From NCBI GenBank assembly GCA_019925105.1, contig JAHGAU010000003.1, positions 434,001 to 498,000 of the forward strand: a DNA stretch of 64,000 nucleotides, given 5' to 3'. The DNA is from Niebla homalea (Eukaryota > Ascomycota > Lecanoromycetes > Lecanorales > Ramalinaceae). A program made the translations under genes and the position numbers. The notes under the pieces were generated by a model. That model did no database searches. It was not told the DNA's origin and was given only the letters and a program-made list of their open reading frames with translations. Position 1 is the stretch's first letter. Each line of letters begins with the position of its first letter. Positions 21,290-32,400 of this stretch are shown piece after piece.

Positions 21290-23250
21290 TGTCGAAACGA
21301 AATGATCAGAATTATGAGTTCGAAATGACCGCGTCAATGAGGGGAATGAATGAGCAAAAGTGGGACAACAAATCAAGATGTTGAGGGCAAAGCTCCTCAT
21401 TTATGCACTTGGGATTGCGCTTCGACGATCAACAACAAGGAGGGTTATTGTATGCAAACAATGGTTACTGTCCAGGACAATTGCATTGTTCAGACACATC
21501 GCAATGACTGGGCGCCAACAATGAGCATTGTCGGGCGGCACAGTAGGTGCAGGCGACCAGATAGGCGAGTGTCTGGCAAAGGACAGAAGCCGGTAGCTTC
21601 CCATGTTGAAGCTGAAGGATGTAGGTGGAACTTGGATGGCGATTCCAATTAAGCTGTTACTAGTCTTGATTACGGACGGCTTAGTGAGCCCATCTATAGC
21701 CGCTCATCGAAGAAGGGTTCTTTCTGCACTGATATCATCAAGAGTAGATGGGAGGAATGACGACATGAGCTGTGGAGACCTCATGGGTCATCCTACTGTC
21801 AAAGCACTCGCCATTGGATCGTACTTAACTTCGCCTTTTTCGGCTTCAAAATCTATGTGATATCGCCTCTTGTCATGCACTTCGACCAGCAGCCCCTCCA
21901 AATTAGGCTGTACATGTCACAGCATCGGTGTTTCAGTCCCTCGTGAGAAGTTCATCTAGGCTCTGTCAGTTTTATCGCGAGATCTCTGGCCTTCTACCGT
22001 CTGTTCACCTATCCTGCCACTTCAAACGAAGACTTTCCAAATTGTTCCAGGCACTGAGACAAGATGGGCAAAACATGCTTCCGTTACCTGGAATAGAAAG
22101 CACAATTCGGAAGCTTGTTCTCGCTAAGTATCCTCGTATAGCTATCTTGATTTCCACCCATTGTCTGTAAGTGTTTACAATCCCGATGAGCACATAGGTC
22201 TGAACCGTGTCCCTTGCTTTGTCCGCAAGCTGACGGAAGGTAGACAATCCAAAAAGCTATTCAGAGGTATACTTACAGGGCTCGTCAAGGAAGATGGTAT
22301 CGAAATTCGGTATCATAGGATGCTGCTTTTCTGATTTGTGCAGAACTCCAGATTGACCCGGTCACTGGCATAACAAAAGAAATCGCAGATCAAAAACTCA
22401 CAATTCCTACTAGTATACATCCTGCATCCACTAAGGCTTGCGGTAGCTCTTGGTCGCGACAAGAATGATGAGGTCAGTCAGTAAGACGCACCGCTGCATC
22501 TTGGTGCTGCTTTGCATACGCTTGAAGGTAAGACTATACTGGCTACATATACTGGCTACAATCACGGACAAAGACCTATGATTAATCCTTCAGAGGCAGA
22601 CTATACCCACTTCATCAAAAGTCATGTATGCCCACACAAGGTTCACGCTACCCAGCTTAGCCCAGATATAAGATTTGGGCTAGTTTACTAGCGCTCTATA
22701 AATTTACCGGAAATCGAACGCTTTTCTTTGGTGGTGACACCCCCCGTTGCTCCACAAGCTCATGACGACTGCCTGTTTAGGCATAGCAGCCGTTGTGCCG
22801 CGCGCTTCCATCGCGTTTGATGAGGTGAGGTTGAATGGCACTCTTCCCAGGCGCCCCCAGCCGCCACCACCTCCACCCAGTTGTCGCGAATGGGTTATAT
22901 GGTCAATCGCGGTGACTTCTCATGACCTGGTAAGGACACCACAATATTTCATCTGACGGTCCTAGAAATCATCGAACATAAGGCTACACTCAGCGCATCA
23001 ATCACCCCCCTCGCTTTGGAGCGCCAAGCGGAACTCGACAAGGACCACGCCCATCGCTGTAGAGTACTGGGGACAGAGAGGACACATGTATTAAGTGCAG
23101 TATTCAAACTCCATCAAAGGCACGTCTATCCTCTCGGATAATCTAGCCGCTCCACGTTTCATTATTGAGCACAGAGAGATCATGAATCCCAAGTGTATGT
23201 CCTCAATTTTTGGAGGGTTTGCTTTTCGCATTTCTGCTATTGTACATGGC
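21290..23250. other. Gene-free stretch
   Basis: About 1.9 kb with only short frames on both strands. I see no repeat, RNA gene or recognisable domain. It probably includes the promoter of the coiled-coil gene on its left and the 3' UTR of the next gene. Confidence 0.45.
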
Positions 23251-24204
23251 TCATTGTCCTCCAAAGGAGGAAGCTCTCCCCCTACCGTCTACAGTCTCTC
23301 TCTCTTCCTCCAAATCTACACCATACTCAAACCATCCAATTCGATTCCCAAACTCCATCGGCCCACTCCACCTCTCGTACAAACAACTCGGACATTCCAG
23401 CGTATCCCCCGCAACCGCTTGAAACGCCAGATGCTCTGCCCACTTCCTCTCCCATGTCTCCTCCCCCTCCGCCACCATCACCTTCAACTTCTCCTCAATC
23501 CCCCTTGCCACAAAATCAACGTGCCACTGCAAGCTCTGCAAGCAGTCATCGTACTCCCCCAGGAACCCGGCCATCTTCCGCGCCCTCATCTCCTTCTCCT
23601 CCAACACCGCCAGCTTCTTCCTCACCCGCTCGGTCCTCCGCTCCTGCTTCCTCGCGGCTTGCTCGGCCAGTCCCCATCGGGCATGACACATAATCAGCCC
23701 CAGCCTCCCCGCTGTGGGTAACTCGCGCGTCCTCATCGCGTCCATGACGATGCGGTTCCACCGGTTGACCTGCGCGTCGACCTGGCATTGCCGCGCGATG
23801 AGCTCCGAACCCATCTGGTTACTCCTCTCCCTCAGCTGGTCGCGGCGGCGGACGAGTTTCTCGCTCCGCTCGGAGGCGGTGAAGGCTTGTTGGGCGATGT
23901 GGTGGGAATGGTCGAGGGTGGTGGCGGAGAGGGTGTCGAGTTCGCGGATGAGATTGTGGCATGTGGAGAGTTCTGCGCGGATGAAGCAGAGGCAGCCGTG
24001 GTGGAGGTACTTGGTGCAGGTGGATGAGGCGGTGGAGATGAAGCGGTCAGAGAGGGTTTGGAAGGTTCGGTATTTGCTGAGGTAGAGGCGGGCTTGGGTG
24101 GAGTATTTGTTGGGTTGGAGGGCAGTGGCCAAGGTGGATAAAGTGGAGCCATGAGGCGGACTTGAAGATGCCGAAGAGGTTCTATGACGGGCAGCTGGAG
24201 TCAT
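23251..24204 (-). CDS. Coiled-coil protein with paired Cys motifs (family member 1)
   Basis: Single exon, 317 residues. A Ser/Thr-rich N-terminus leads to HHGCLC, then ~190 residues of charged helix (SEKLVRRRDQLRERSNQ; ARKQERRTERVRKKLAVLEE) and a C-terminal LECPSCLYERWSG. The order GCxC - long helix - CxxCLxxxxW is shared with the protein at 25890-26723, so the two are probably diverged paralogues. The two Cys pairs sit at opposite ends of the helical part and could meet if it folds back as a hairpin, binding zinc or forming disulfides; this is inference. No signal peptide or membrane segment. Third positions are strongly GC-rich. Confidence 0.65.
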   Translation of the reverse strand: MTPAARHRTSSASSSPPHGSTLSTLATALQPNKYSTQARLYLSKYRTFQTLSDRFISTASSTCTKYLHHGCLCFIRAELSTCHNLIRELDTLSATTLDHSHHIAQQAFTASERSEKLVRRRDQLRERSNQMGSELIARQCQVDAQVNRWNRIVMDAMRTRELPTAGRLGLIMCHARWGLAEQAARKQERRTERVRKKLAVLEEKEMRARKMAGFLGEYDDCLQSLQWHVDFVARGIEEKLKVMVAEGEETWERKWAEHLAFQAVAGDTLECPSCLYERWSGPMEFGNRIGWFEYGVDLEEERETVDGRGRASSFGGQ

Positions 24205-24757
24205 TGCGGGGTTCAGTACAGTGAGAAAAGGTAGGTGAAGGATGGTGATACTCGTTAAGGTACGTACGCTTGACTATATCAACAATGCTCTTTGTTCTAA
24301 TCAAGTTGTTCTTTTGAAACAATGTCTGTGTTTGCAATTCCATCAAGATCAGGAAGCAAGTTGATGATGATCAGTGTGAAAGAAATATCTTTGGCGCTGC
24401 AGTCGACAATGTCTTATGCACTGAGCTTGGTCTTAAGTCAACATTTTACTGAAAGTCGCAGAGTGAAAGGCCACGGATGGAAAATTTGTGGCTAGCGATG
24501 GGGGCTTTGGAATTGGCGAACGTCTAGATCACAAGTAAAATTTAGAGTCGTAAATACTGCATACAACATAGGAATACAGAAGATCTTATAGGATGAGGGA
24601 AAATGTCTCTATGATTCTTCTTCTCGAATAAGATATGTTTTCAGAATACTACAAGGCTTCTGAGACATCGAGAAAAGGATGGGAAATGCCTTGTGCCTAT
24701 AATGTTCTATCAAGTGACATGATTCCGTGCCTTTTCCCCCCCCCTTTTCCGCTTGAC
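24205..24757. other. Intergenic region
   Basis: Promoter side of the 23251-24204 gene and 3' side of the next gene. No gene is seen; it is AT-richer than its flanks. Confidence 0.4.
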
Positions 24758-25504
24758 TTATTGACGAGTGCTTCGCGAAGGTATCCGACTTGCAGTCCTG
24801 GAAGACTCCATTCTGCCATGACGAGCAAGACGCAGTCCTCCTAAATTGACTCTGGATGACTGAAACCTGCTGCTCGCCATTCTGGCAAGCCGGCCTGCTG
24901 GTCCTGTACCTGCTTTTGGCGCGAAGGACGTAACGAGGTTCTCCGGAGTACGACCGTCTGTTTTTTCCCCACATAAGTGACATATTTTCCCTTCCTTCCT
25001 GTCCCATGTATCGAGGAGCAGGCGCATCAGGTGGTTTACATCTGCTCCAATCTGGATGAGAAGATCCACATCCGCGGAGAAAAGCCATCCAATATCAACA
25101 CCTTCGCCATAATGTTTCAGGCTGGCCTCGATCAACGCGACGTGCTTTCTGAGCTCCCTGTTTAATCTTGCTTTGAGACTCGTGAATGCATCCATGTCAG
25201 TGAGGTTGGAGGGTGGGTTTCGGCTCACTTGATTGAGCTCATATCGCTCGGCTAGGCCCTGGGCATACTTGTTCACGGGCTCTTGTAGGTTTCGTAGTAC
25301 GCAGGTGCAACAATCGCTGTCTGGTAGGTCCGATTGAACATGATCCAGACAGTCTCCGACGGCAGCGGCCAGGTCAATGAGTTGCTGTAGACGTGCAATA
25401 CCCTTCTGTGTCTTTGGGTGATCTAATGGATAGATATTAGGAGGAACACAGATTTCTAAGCTGGGTCGGTGCGAGTCTGATTGAGGTGAAGAAATGGTCG
25501 TCAT
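24758..25504 (-). CDS. Hypothetical helical protein with CxxC motif
   Basis: The open frame reaches 25681; the Met at 25504 (MTTISSPQSDSHRPS) gives 248 residues, and a Met at 25606 is an alternative. The middle is predicted helical (ARLQQLIDLAAAVGDCLDHV; KARLNRELRKHVALIEASL). Cys motifs are CCTCVL near residue 65 and KICHLCGEK near 180, an arrangement of two cysteine pairs around a helical core like its neighbours, though without clear sequence similarity to them. The C-terminal ~70 residues are Arg/Ser-rich and may be disordered. It stands head-to-head with the 25890-26723 gene. Family unknown. Confidence 0.5.
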   Translation of the reverse strand: MTTISSPQSDSHRPSLEICVPPNIYPLDHPKTQKGIARLQQLIDLAAAVGDCLDHVQSDLPDSDCCTCVLRNLQEPVNKYAQGLAERYELNQVSRNPPSNLTDMDAFTSLKARLNRELRKHVALIEASLKHYGEGVDIGWLFSADVDLLIQIGADVNHLMRLLLDTWDRKEGKICHLCGEKTDGRTPENLVTSFAPKAGTGPAGRLARMASSRFQSSRVNLGGLRLARHGRMESSRTASRIPSRSTRQ

Positions 25505-25889
25505 CTTGGTATTCCTGTGATGAGATTGCAAGGAGTGCCGTGTGAAAGATGGAACTTGTGATGATCGTAAGATTATCTCCAACTGCTGAGCATTAATTAA
25601 AGACATTGTCTCCCGTCTGGGGGAGTAGTCTTTGTTCTTTTTGTAGTTATGGCTGTCATATAGTCCAGGGACCCGAGACAAAGCCTTTGTTCTGTGTGAA
25701 ATGATGAGTGTCAGATGTATACAGCAACAGACACTGCATCACCATCTTCTCATGCGTGTGGTTCTAAAGGAGGGTGTCAGTGATTTCAGCTTTGCATATC
25801 CTCGATACTAATTATTCAGAAGTGTCGATAATCCTAGCATCATTGATCGTCCAGCTTCACACGCCATACCTCCTCTTGCCAAAATACAA
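25505..25889. other. Divergent promoter region of two accessory genes
   Basis: This is the space between the starts at 25504 (-) and 25890 (+), AT-rich and without features I can name. Confidence 0.4.
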
Positions 25890-26723
25890 TTGGAAGTGGG
25901 AATGGACGCATCTTTTTTCCAAGCAGAGGGCGTGCTCGCCACCTTTAATCGCTTTAACAATATCCACAATACTTGGAAGATCAATACCTTGGCGACATTC
26001 AATGCATACATAGCGTGCGGCTGCGCCTGCCGTCATGAAGCCAACATGCTCAAAGCCCAGAGCGAGCTCAGAGAAATGATGCTGATCCATGACAGTCTGA
26101 TTGGCCATACCCTTGACGTGGCAGCAGAGAGGAGCGCCGCGTGGCACGCGTATGAAGACAAAGATTTCTTGTACAACGAGACGCTAAAGCGATATCATCG
26201 AGCTAGAAAGCAGTACCAGAGTCTCAACGGACGGAACCAATACAACGTCCACAGACAACAGATGTACATCGCAAAAGTTTTGCGACCCTGCAAGCGTCAA
26301 CCGATCCAAAAGCAGTCTGTCCGAAAGCTTGCCGCATTCACCGCAGCTTTCGGACTTGAGTTTGTGTTGGCCCGTGAGATGCAGCAAGTCAAGCAGCTGA
26401 AGGAGAAAATGACAGCCATCCGAAGCGAGATCCGGACGGCACGGACAGCTCTTGTCGACGCTGGGAATTACCGAATGAATGTGCGGTGTTATGCCAACTC
26501 TATCAAGGCTGTCATTAAGAAATCAACAGAAGCCATCAACGATCTCGCCGTCTTTCTGACGGAGGAGGAAAATCGAGAAAGGGAGGCGTGGAAGGACGCT
26601 CGAAATCGAGCAAGTTCCGAAGTAGCCCGAGCCCAAGATGAATTGTCTTGCACATATTGCCTTAGACGAAAGTGGCAGGGGTCAAAGTTGCCTATTACTA
26701 GCATGGGTTTAGATTTCGAGTAG
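25890..26723 (+). CDS. Coiled-coil protein with paired Cys motifs (family member 2)
   Basis: Single exon, 277 residues. ACGCAC at about residues 42-47 is followed by ~200 residues of charged helix (QQVKQLKEKMTAIRSEIRTA) and then DELSCTYCLRRKWQG, with the chain ending 14 residues later at GLDFE. The layout and the C-terminal motif (CxxCLxRxW, Gly) match the protein at 23251-24204 (ECPSCLYERWSG), so they look like members of one family that have diverged strongly. No signal peptide or membrane segment. A second Met at codon 5 could be the start. Confidence 0.65.
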   Translation: MEVGMDASFFQAEGVLATFNRFNNIHNTWKINTLATFNAYIACGCACRHEANMLKAQSELREMMLIHDSLIGHTLDVAAERSAAWHAYEDKDFLYNETLKRYHRARKQYQSLNGRNQYNVHRQQMYIAKVLRPCKRQPIQKQSVRKLAAFTAAFGLEFVLAREMQQVKQLKEKMTAIRSEIRTARTALVDAGNYRMNVRCYANSIKAVIKKSTEAINDLAVFLTEEENREREAWKDARNRASSEVARAQDELSCTYCLRRKWQGSKLPITSMGLDFE

Positions 26724-28096
26724 AATGGTGCCAATGTCTCCAGAGTCCGGGATGCTTCAATCGGCAATACTTCCATCGTGTTCGGGATTATCATGGCTTT
26801 ACTGATCAAGAGTGTCAAAGCTGATGAATTGAAGAATATCTGATTGATTAAGAATCTTGGTAGATGTCCAGGAAGTTAGATTCCCGCACATCGTCGAGTA
26901 CAGTTTCGAGCAAACCTGAAGTATGCTAGACGAAATTAGATTAACAACTCGAATTAAGGAAGCTTTCAGCAAGATCAAGCACTTTCTCTAAGTTTAACAC
27001 TTCAATTTCAGTATTGGACGGAGGGAAGGCAAATGGTTTTCTTTCCTTTGATTCGACTATAACGCTCTGTTGGAGTGTTGATGACTCCTCATGGTGTTGT
27101 CCAGTGCATGCACGTGTTGACTCAGAAGTGTTGTGTATATTAGATACATCTCAGAACGGCCGGGATCCTTTGGAGATAGATTTGCTCTTCCTGCACACAC
27201 CTAGATAACTGAATCAATGAATACGTTGCATACCCATAACATCACGCTCTCCGTTGCACATCACGTTACTGATGCGTACACACTCGCTCATTTTCTTTCC
27301 AGAATGATTGAATGGCAAGGCCTTTCAGTATCTGAGCCATAAGAGATTTCGTATCAAGCTGGATGACCACTCACACTGCATGACTTGGGATCCCATTTCA
27401 GTCATAGGAAGCTTTAGTAAAAAGTTTTCTATCCCGCACGTGAGTCAAGTCACGGTGTAATGACTCGTATGTAGCGCTTGAAGCGCTACTAGACTATTAT
27501 GTGTAACAAACGCAGCTCTCGAGGTTGTGCTAGCGGGAAACCGCATGTGGAGGTTTCCACTAAGAGCATTCGAGTTAGTAAGCAACTTGAAAGACCTCCT
27601 CTCAGTACATATGGATGCGCTCTATGTGAAATTTATCTACATCAAGAAAGCAGCTGCTGGAGGGAGTATATCGAGGCTAGTCTGGAGTATTGAATTGGTA
27701 ATAGGGTGTGCCAAGGATTGCCCAAAATACCCACGACACCAGACGATGGAATTACCTTATCTAGTATATCATGTGATACTTAAAACTGAAAGTCAACTAG
27801 CGTCTCAGCTATTCTACGATCTCAAGTTTCTCTACGACGACGACGAGATTGTATATCGATTTAACATATCATGATGACTCCTTCTATTTTTGGTGGGGGA
27901 TCGAGCGAGCTGCTGCTAGCGGACAAAATTTATATAATCTGCAAGAGGCGGTAATATAACAATTTTAAATATATTAGTAAGACTATATGGATCCAGTGAT
28001 TATATTCTGAGAGGAGACGGGCGAAGGTCAGTCAGGCAGACTAAGCGCCGCCCTCGTTTCCAGCAGTCACAAGCTGAGGTTATACAAATTGATAGT
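26724..28096. other. Gene-free, AT-rich stretch
   Basis: About 1.4 kb with lower GC than the genes around it. Frames such as 27527-27874 (+) are short, start without context and resemble nothing I know. AT content rises near 27880-27990. Confidence 0.45.
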
Positions 28097-28618
28097 GTGA
28101 TAGCCAAAGCCCTTGCTCGGCGTGCCCTGCTCCTCGCTGACGAGCTTGCACCGACCAAAGTCCACCAGCGAACGGTAAGCAAGATCATAAAGAATGGGAT
28201 CGATTTCCTGGTTTCTCGTTGTCAGGTGGAGGACCAGATACTGCGAGCTATTGCCTCTGCTGAGAACGGGGATGTCATCTTGCAGCAAGTGAAGGGAGGC
28301 CAAACCCTTGAATCAATCGCCAGCCAGATAGCATTCACTCCTTCGCCTGCGTTTAAGAAAAGCGCAGGCCCCAGGGATATTCGATCGACGTCTGTCCAAG
28401 ATAAGCTGAGATGCGGTAGAGGAGGGGCAGATTTAAGTGAAGATAAAAAAGTCCAAGATGGAATTGAGTGTCGGGTAGAAAATGATCGGGATGCGGATTT
28501 CGAAGGCAGACTCATTTCGACTCGTTCAAGTCTACCGAAGACTTTCCACCATAAGATTGAAGTTCTATCAGGCTCATCTGTCAGTCTGAACACCCGGGGC
28601 CTTGCTGAAAAGCTCTAG
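28097..28618 (+). CDS. Doubtful hypothetical ORF
   Basis: A 173-residue frame (MIAKALARRALLLADEL...) ends 17 bp before the stop of the Hsp70-like gene on the other strand. A helical first half and polar second half are possible, but the opposite strand is also fairly open (28067-28303, 28222-28593). I see no motif, and it may not be a gene. Confidence 0.25.
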   Translation: MIAKALARRALLLADELAPTKVHQRTVSKIIKNGIDFLVSRCQVEDQILRAIASAENGDVILQQVKGGQTLESIASQIAFTPSPAFKKSAGPRDIRSTSVQDKLRCGRGGADLSEDKKVQDGIECRVENDRDADFEGRLISTRSSLPKTFHHKIEVLSGSSVSLNTRGLAEKL

Positions 28619-28635
28619 ACCCAGCTTCAGCGCCC

Positions 28636-30865
28636 TCATGTGAATTGTTGCATATACTCCGCCTCCACATGCCCAACTACCTCCTCCTCATAAGCGACAA
28701 CAAAGTCCAAAGAAGCGTTGCCAAGAAGGATCCCTAGCTGAAATGTGGCATCGCGATGTTTCTTCTTGGTCAGGGGGCTCTTGTAGCTCTTCTCCAACCA
28801 AAGCTTACGGCAATCGACGCTGTAGTGCACGGTACAAAGAGCAGCAACCGCTTTTCGCGAAGAGCGTCAGCAATCGTTCAATTCTAGGTTCCCAAGACTT
28901 GGCGATCGTACCATTGGTCTTCCGTGTGGGCGGTTTGGCTTCCTCATTGAAGTAGAGGTTTTGAGAGAATTGTCGCTTCCCGCTGTCCTTCCACCCCACT
29001 TCAACAGTGTGCAGGCATGAAGTTTCGAGCACGCGGCCTTCCTGGACCTCTTCGCCCTATGCAGCTGTGAGCATTCGCACGAGCCGTGGTGCAGGGTTGA
29101 GCGGGGCGCACCCTTTTCAGCAGCCATGTCATCTGGCCCCGAGCTTTGTATACGTTTTTAGCCGTATCCAGGAATACGTCCTCCGAGAGGTGCTTGGTGT
29201 GGTCGTAAGTTTGTGAGAAGGCCATGCCGTAGCTGTAGCGCGATATTCGTGACACCACAGTTGGACTGCTAGTGGCGGGCGTCAGGTCAGAGTGCTCCAA
29301 ACCCCACAAAGTTGCCCCACGACAGATCGAGGACCATCTGCGCGTTTCAGTACAAGCGTAGCTATGAGAGACAAAGGTGCAATCACGAACGCTCCGTTGA
29401 CTTGCATGACCTGTATACCGTCGCTCGCGTGGCATTTCACAAGGCGGTCATAGAGGTATCTGTTCTCGCCGAAACCTCCAACAAGAAGTATCGCCTTGGT
29501 TAAGATCAGTAAGGAGATCTTCGACAGCAAGTTTATCGTCTCACTTTAACTGAGAGATCATTTTCAGAAACCTCTGCGATCTGTTCCGCGATCAGATTCT
29601 CAATCTTCAGAGAAATATGGTCGAAGACTGTCCTTAAGGCCGACCTTGAGTTGGTCAGCTCCGACATTGACATCAATGTTTGGGAAGCATCAGTACATTT
29701 TGACAGTTATAGTGTCGTCGATGATACCATTTTTGGGATCGTCCTTTACCCCTTTCAGGTCCACCGAGTACGTTTGATCGTTGTGCTCACTGAAACAGCG
29801 TTTGATTCCGTATTCGAAATCTCTCATCATCTTCTTGCGGTTGCTCTCTTTGATGCTGTGGTACTCCCTTTCCCCAATGATTGTTTCGATGTACTTCTGA
29901 AAAGCTAGATCAAGGAACACGGAGCCACAAAGATCACCTGGAAGAAATTTTCACCTCAGTCAACACAGGGGTCAAAAGGCAACGGTAGCACTGACCAGAA
30001 CCAATCGCGCATTCTTTGATTTTCAACGGATTCAAACGCTTAACCTCATAGCTGATGAGGTCCTAGAAGTCCGTTACCAGGCATAGCGAAGACGGCGGGG
30101 CGGAGAGAGTACCACAGTGCCACCCCCAGCATCACATACAACAAAGGCATCTCCGACCTTCACAGTACCCTGTATTAGCTACGTCGATGCGGTCAAAGGG
30201 AAATGCCTTCTACCATACCTGTAAAGAGTTCTCCTCCGACTTGTCCTTGAGCGTCGCCAGTGCAGCCGCTTCCGGCTCCGTGACGAGTTGGATGTCCTTT
30301 GGCATTCCTGCTATCCGAGCCGCTTGGAGCGTCTTGTCTTTTGCCGCCGGGCTCCATATTGCCGGCACAGTAAGGACGACCCGCAGTGCGAAAATATCTT
30401 TATAGCTGGGGTGAAGTTTCTTGATGTCGTCCAAGGTGTAGTCCCACAGCAACTTCAAGTAATCTGCCACCACCGCCTGCGCTGTTTTGTCGACCTTCCT
30501 CAGCAGCGTGTTTGAGTCCTTGACGGGCTCAACCGCTGTGATATATTTGTGATTTTCTTCGAGTAGGATCTTGATCCATTTGAACGATTCGTCGGTCAGC
30601 CCCACGGAGTAGCCCCACTTCTGTGGTTTGCCGTTCACATAGCTGATGGACGATGGGACCTTGTCTCTGGAAGGGTTCTGGGCTAACGGGTCCGGCCAAT
30701 TGTTGATAAGGCGAATAAATTTTGAACCGCCATTGACTGCCCACGACACTCCCGAATGGCTGCGCAATTCGTTCGATCAGCATGATGGCCTTCCGGGCAC
30801 TCGATGACCACCTACGTTGTTCCGAAATCGACACCAATAACAATCTCCGAGCTATGTGCACTCAT
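28636..30865 (-). CDS. Hsp70-like ATPase (actin/Hsp70 fold), fungal accessory type
   Basis: Ten exons: 30865-30816, 30759-30219, 30169-30113, 30062-29996, 29937-29705, 29658-29545, 29494-29391, 29337-29112, 29056-28912, 28850-28636; every junction keeps frame, giving 583 residues. IGVDFGTT at the N-terminus is phosphate loop 1; VLTVPAIW and VTEPEAAALA lie in the nucleotide fold; DAGGGTVDL (~residue 210) is phosphate loop 2; AILLVGGFGENRYL (~355-368) is the adenosine loop. The C-terminal ~150 residues do not resemble the canonical Hsp70 substrate-binding domain, as is usual in the expanded Hsp70-like family of filamentous fungi, whose role is unknown but often linked to NLR-type genes. Exon 5/6 (GTCAAA donor) is the least certain junction. 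Head-to-head with the GTPase gene, 429 bp apart. Confidence 0.82.
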
Positions 30866-31294
30866 TTCTCTTTAAATCTCACGGAGCGCGATGCGGTGAA
30901 TACGAGCGGAGGCAGGATAATGAGAAGGGTGAGGCAAGTAAATTGCAGCTCCCCATCCAAGATCCATGGTGGAAGTCAATGTCGACAAGGCTGAGGATAC
31001 TACCTCTTAAATCCTTAAAGCAGCGCCACAGTGCGCTGTTCATGCAACCCTCTCGAAGGGGTGAGATGGGGCTACACCAGCGATCTGCCCCCGTTACAGT
31101 CGCGTATGACAAGACGTGCAGAACGCTAGAATATGTAGCTGCAAATCTCAAGCCAAAACTATAATGCCATAGACTCTCGACCCGAGTCCAGGCTTATGCC
31201 ACACTTCCCCCGACTTTAATAATCATTCAAAACTCGATTCTAGGTCCTCGAATTCTTTGCTCCCCGCGTTTGCCCATTAAACTTTCACGAAAGG

Positions 31295-32400
31295 ATGGCC
31301 GCCCCTCCAGATCACGGAGATGCCCTCAGCATGATACTTGTGATGGGTGTGACAGGTTCTGGCAAAAGTTATTTCATCAACAGACTGGCTGGTAGCGATG
31401 TCGTCGAGACTGGCGAAAAGCTCAAATCCTGTAAGTTACAGATGTGCTAACCAGCGTGGAACACTTCGAGTTTGCTAAACAGACGATATGCACCGCGACC
31501 TGTCAAGCGGTACCAGTGGAGATTGGGAGAAGCAAAGTCTTGCTGATCGATACTCCTGGTTTCGATGATTCTTCACGTACGGACTCAGAGATTCTGACAG
31601 AGATATCGCGCCTATTGTCCGCTCAATATGAAGCGGGCGTCAGTCTCAAGGGGGTGATTTACTTGCACCGTATCACCGATATCAGGTACGCAGGCAGCTC
31701 GGTGAAGACATTGGAGATATTCAAGAAAATTTGTGGGAAACTTGCCTTGAAGAATGTGCTCCTGGTATCCACAAGATGGAATGAAGTCGACGAGACACTA
31801 GGCGCCAGCCGAGAACGACAACTCCGAGACAATTTTTGGGCCTATATGCTCGGCAATGGGTCTACGATGGCACGATTCTATGGCAATCGGGAGTCAGCAA
31901 TAGGGATAGCCAGTCAGCTCATGAGCGGACAAAGCATCGTTCTCGAACTTCAGAGGGAGTTGGTCGAACAAGGCAAGACCCTCAAGCAAACCGTCGTCGG
32001 TGCCTTTGTGAGTAACGATATATCGGAGTTGAAGGCTCAATATCAGAGGGAGCTCAACGAGTTGGACATCCTTCGACAGACACTGCGGGAGAGCGACCGC
32101 GCCATGAAGAGGCAAGTCCAAAATGACTGGGCGAGGGAGCAACAACGGCTCCGGACGGCGCATGAGGACGAGGAACGGCTGCGAAGGAACATTGCTGCCG
32201 AGGTACGTGAAGAGATTGAGAACAAGACCAAGAAGAAAAAGTCGAGTGGCGCGTGGAAAGCGATCCCCTTGCTTCCAGCGGTGTTGGGAGTTATTGAGAT
32301 GTTTGTTGGCATTCCTTCGGGATCCACTTCATTGCTCGCTTCGTGGTTCTCCGGCTCTGGTATCGTGGGGTCGGTCTCTGATTTCTTGTCCAATTTCTAG
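31295..32400 (+). CDS. AIG1-like P-loop GTPase with C-terminal hydrophobic segment
   Basis: The first exon (31295-31430) encodes MGVTGSGKSYFINRL, the G1 P-loop. After an intron the frame reads VLLIDTPGFDD (G3), LLVSTRWNEVD (G4 region), then a long charged coiled coil (ELDILRQTLRESDRAMKRQ) and a Lys-rich hinge before a hydrophobic end (AIPLLPAVLGVIEMFVG...), a likely membrane anchor. The best-looking intron end (31482) breaks the frame. The acceptor at 31506-31507 keeps it (342 residues) but removes about ten residues after the G2 region that relatives usually have. The gene may be decaying or use an unusual acceptor. AIG1/IAN-type GTPases act in membrane-linked immune or stress responses elsewhere; the function here is unknown. 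Confidence 0.72.

Noticed and set aside
23095..23721. Long Pro/Ser-rich plus-strand frames
   Set aside because: They are antisense to the GC-rich coiled-coil gene 23251-24204, with composition typical of shadow frames.
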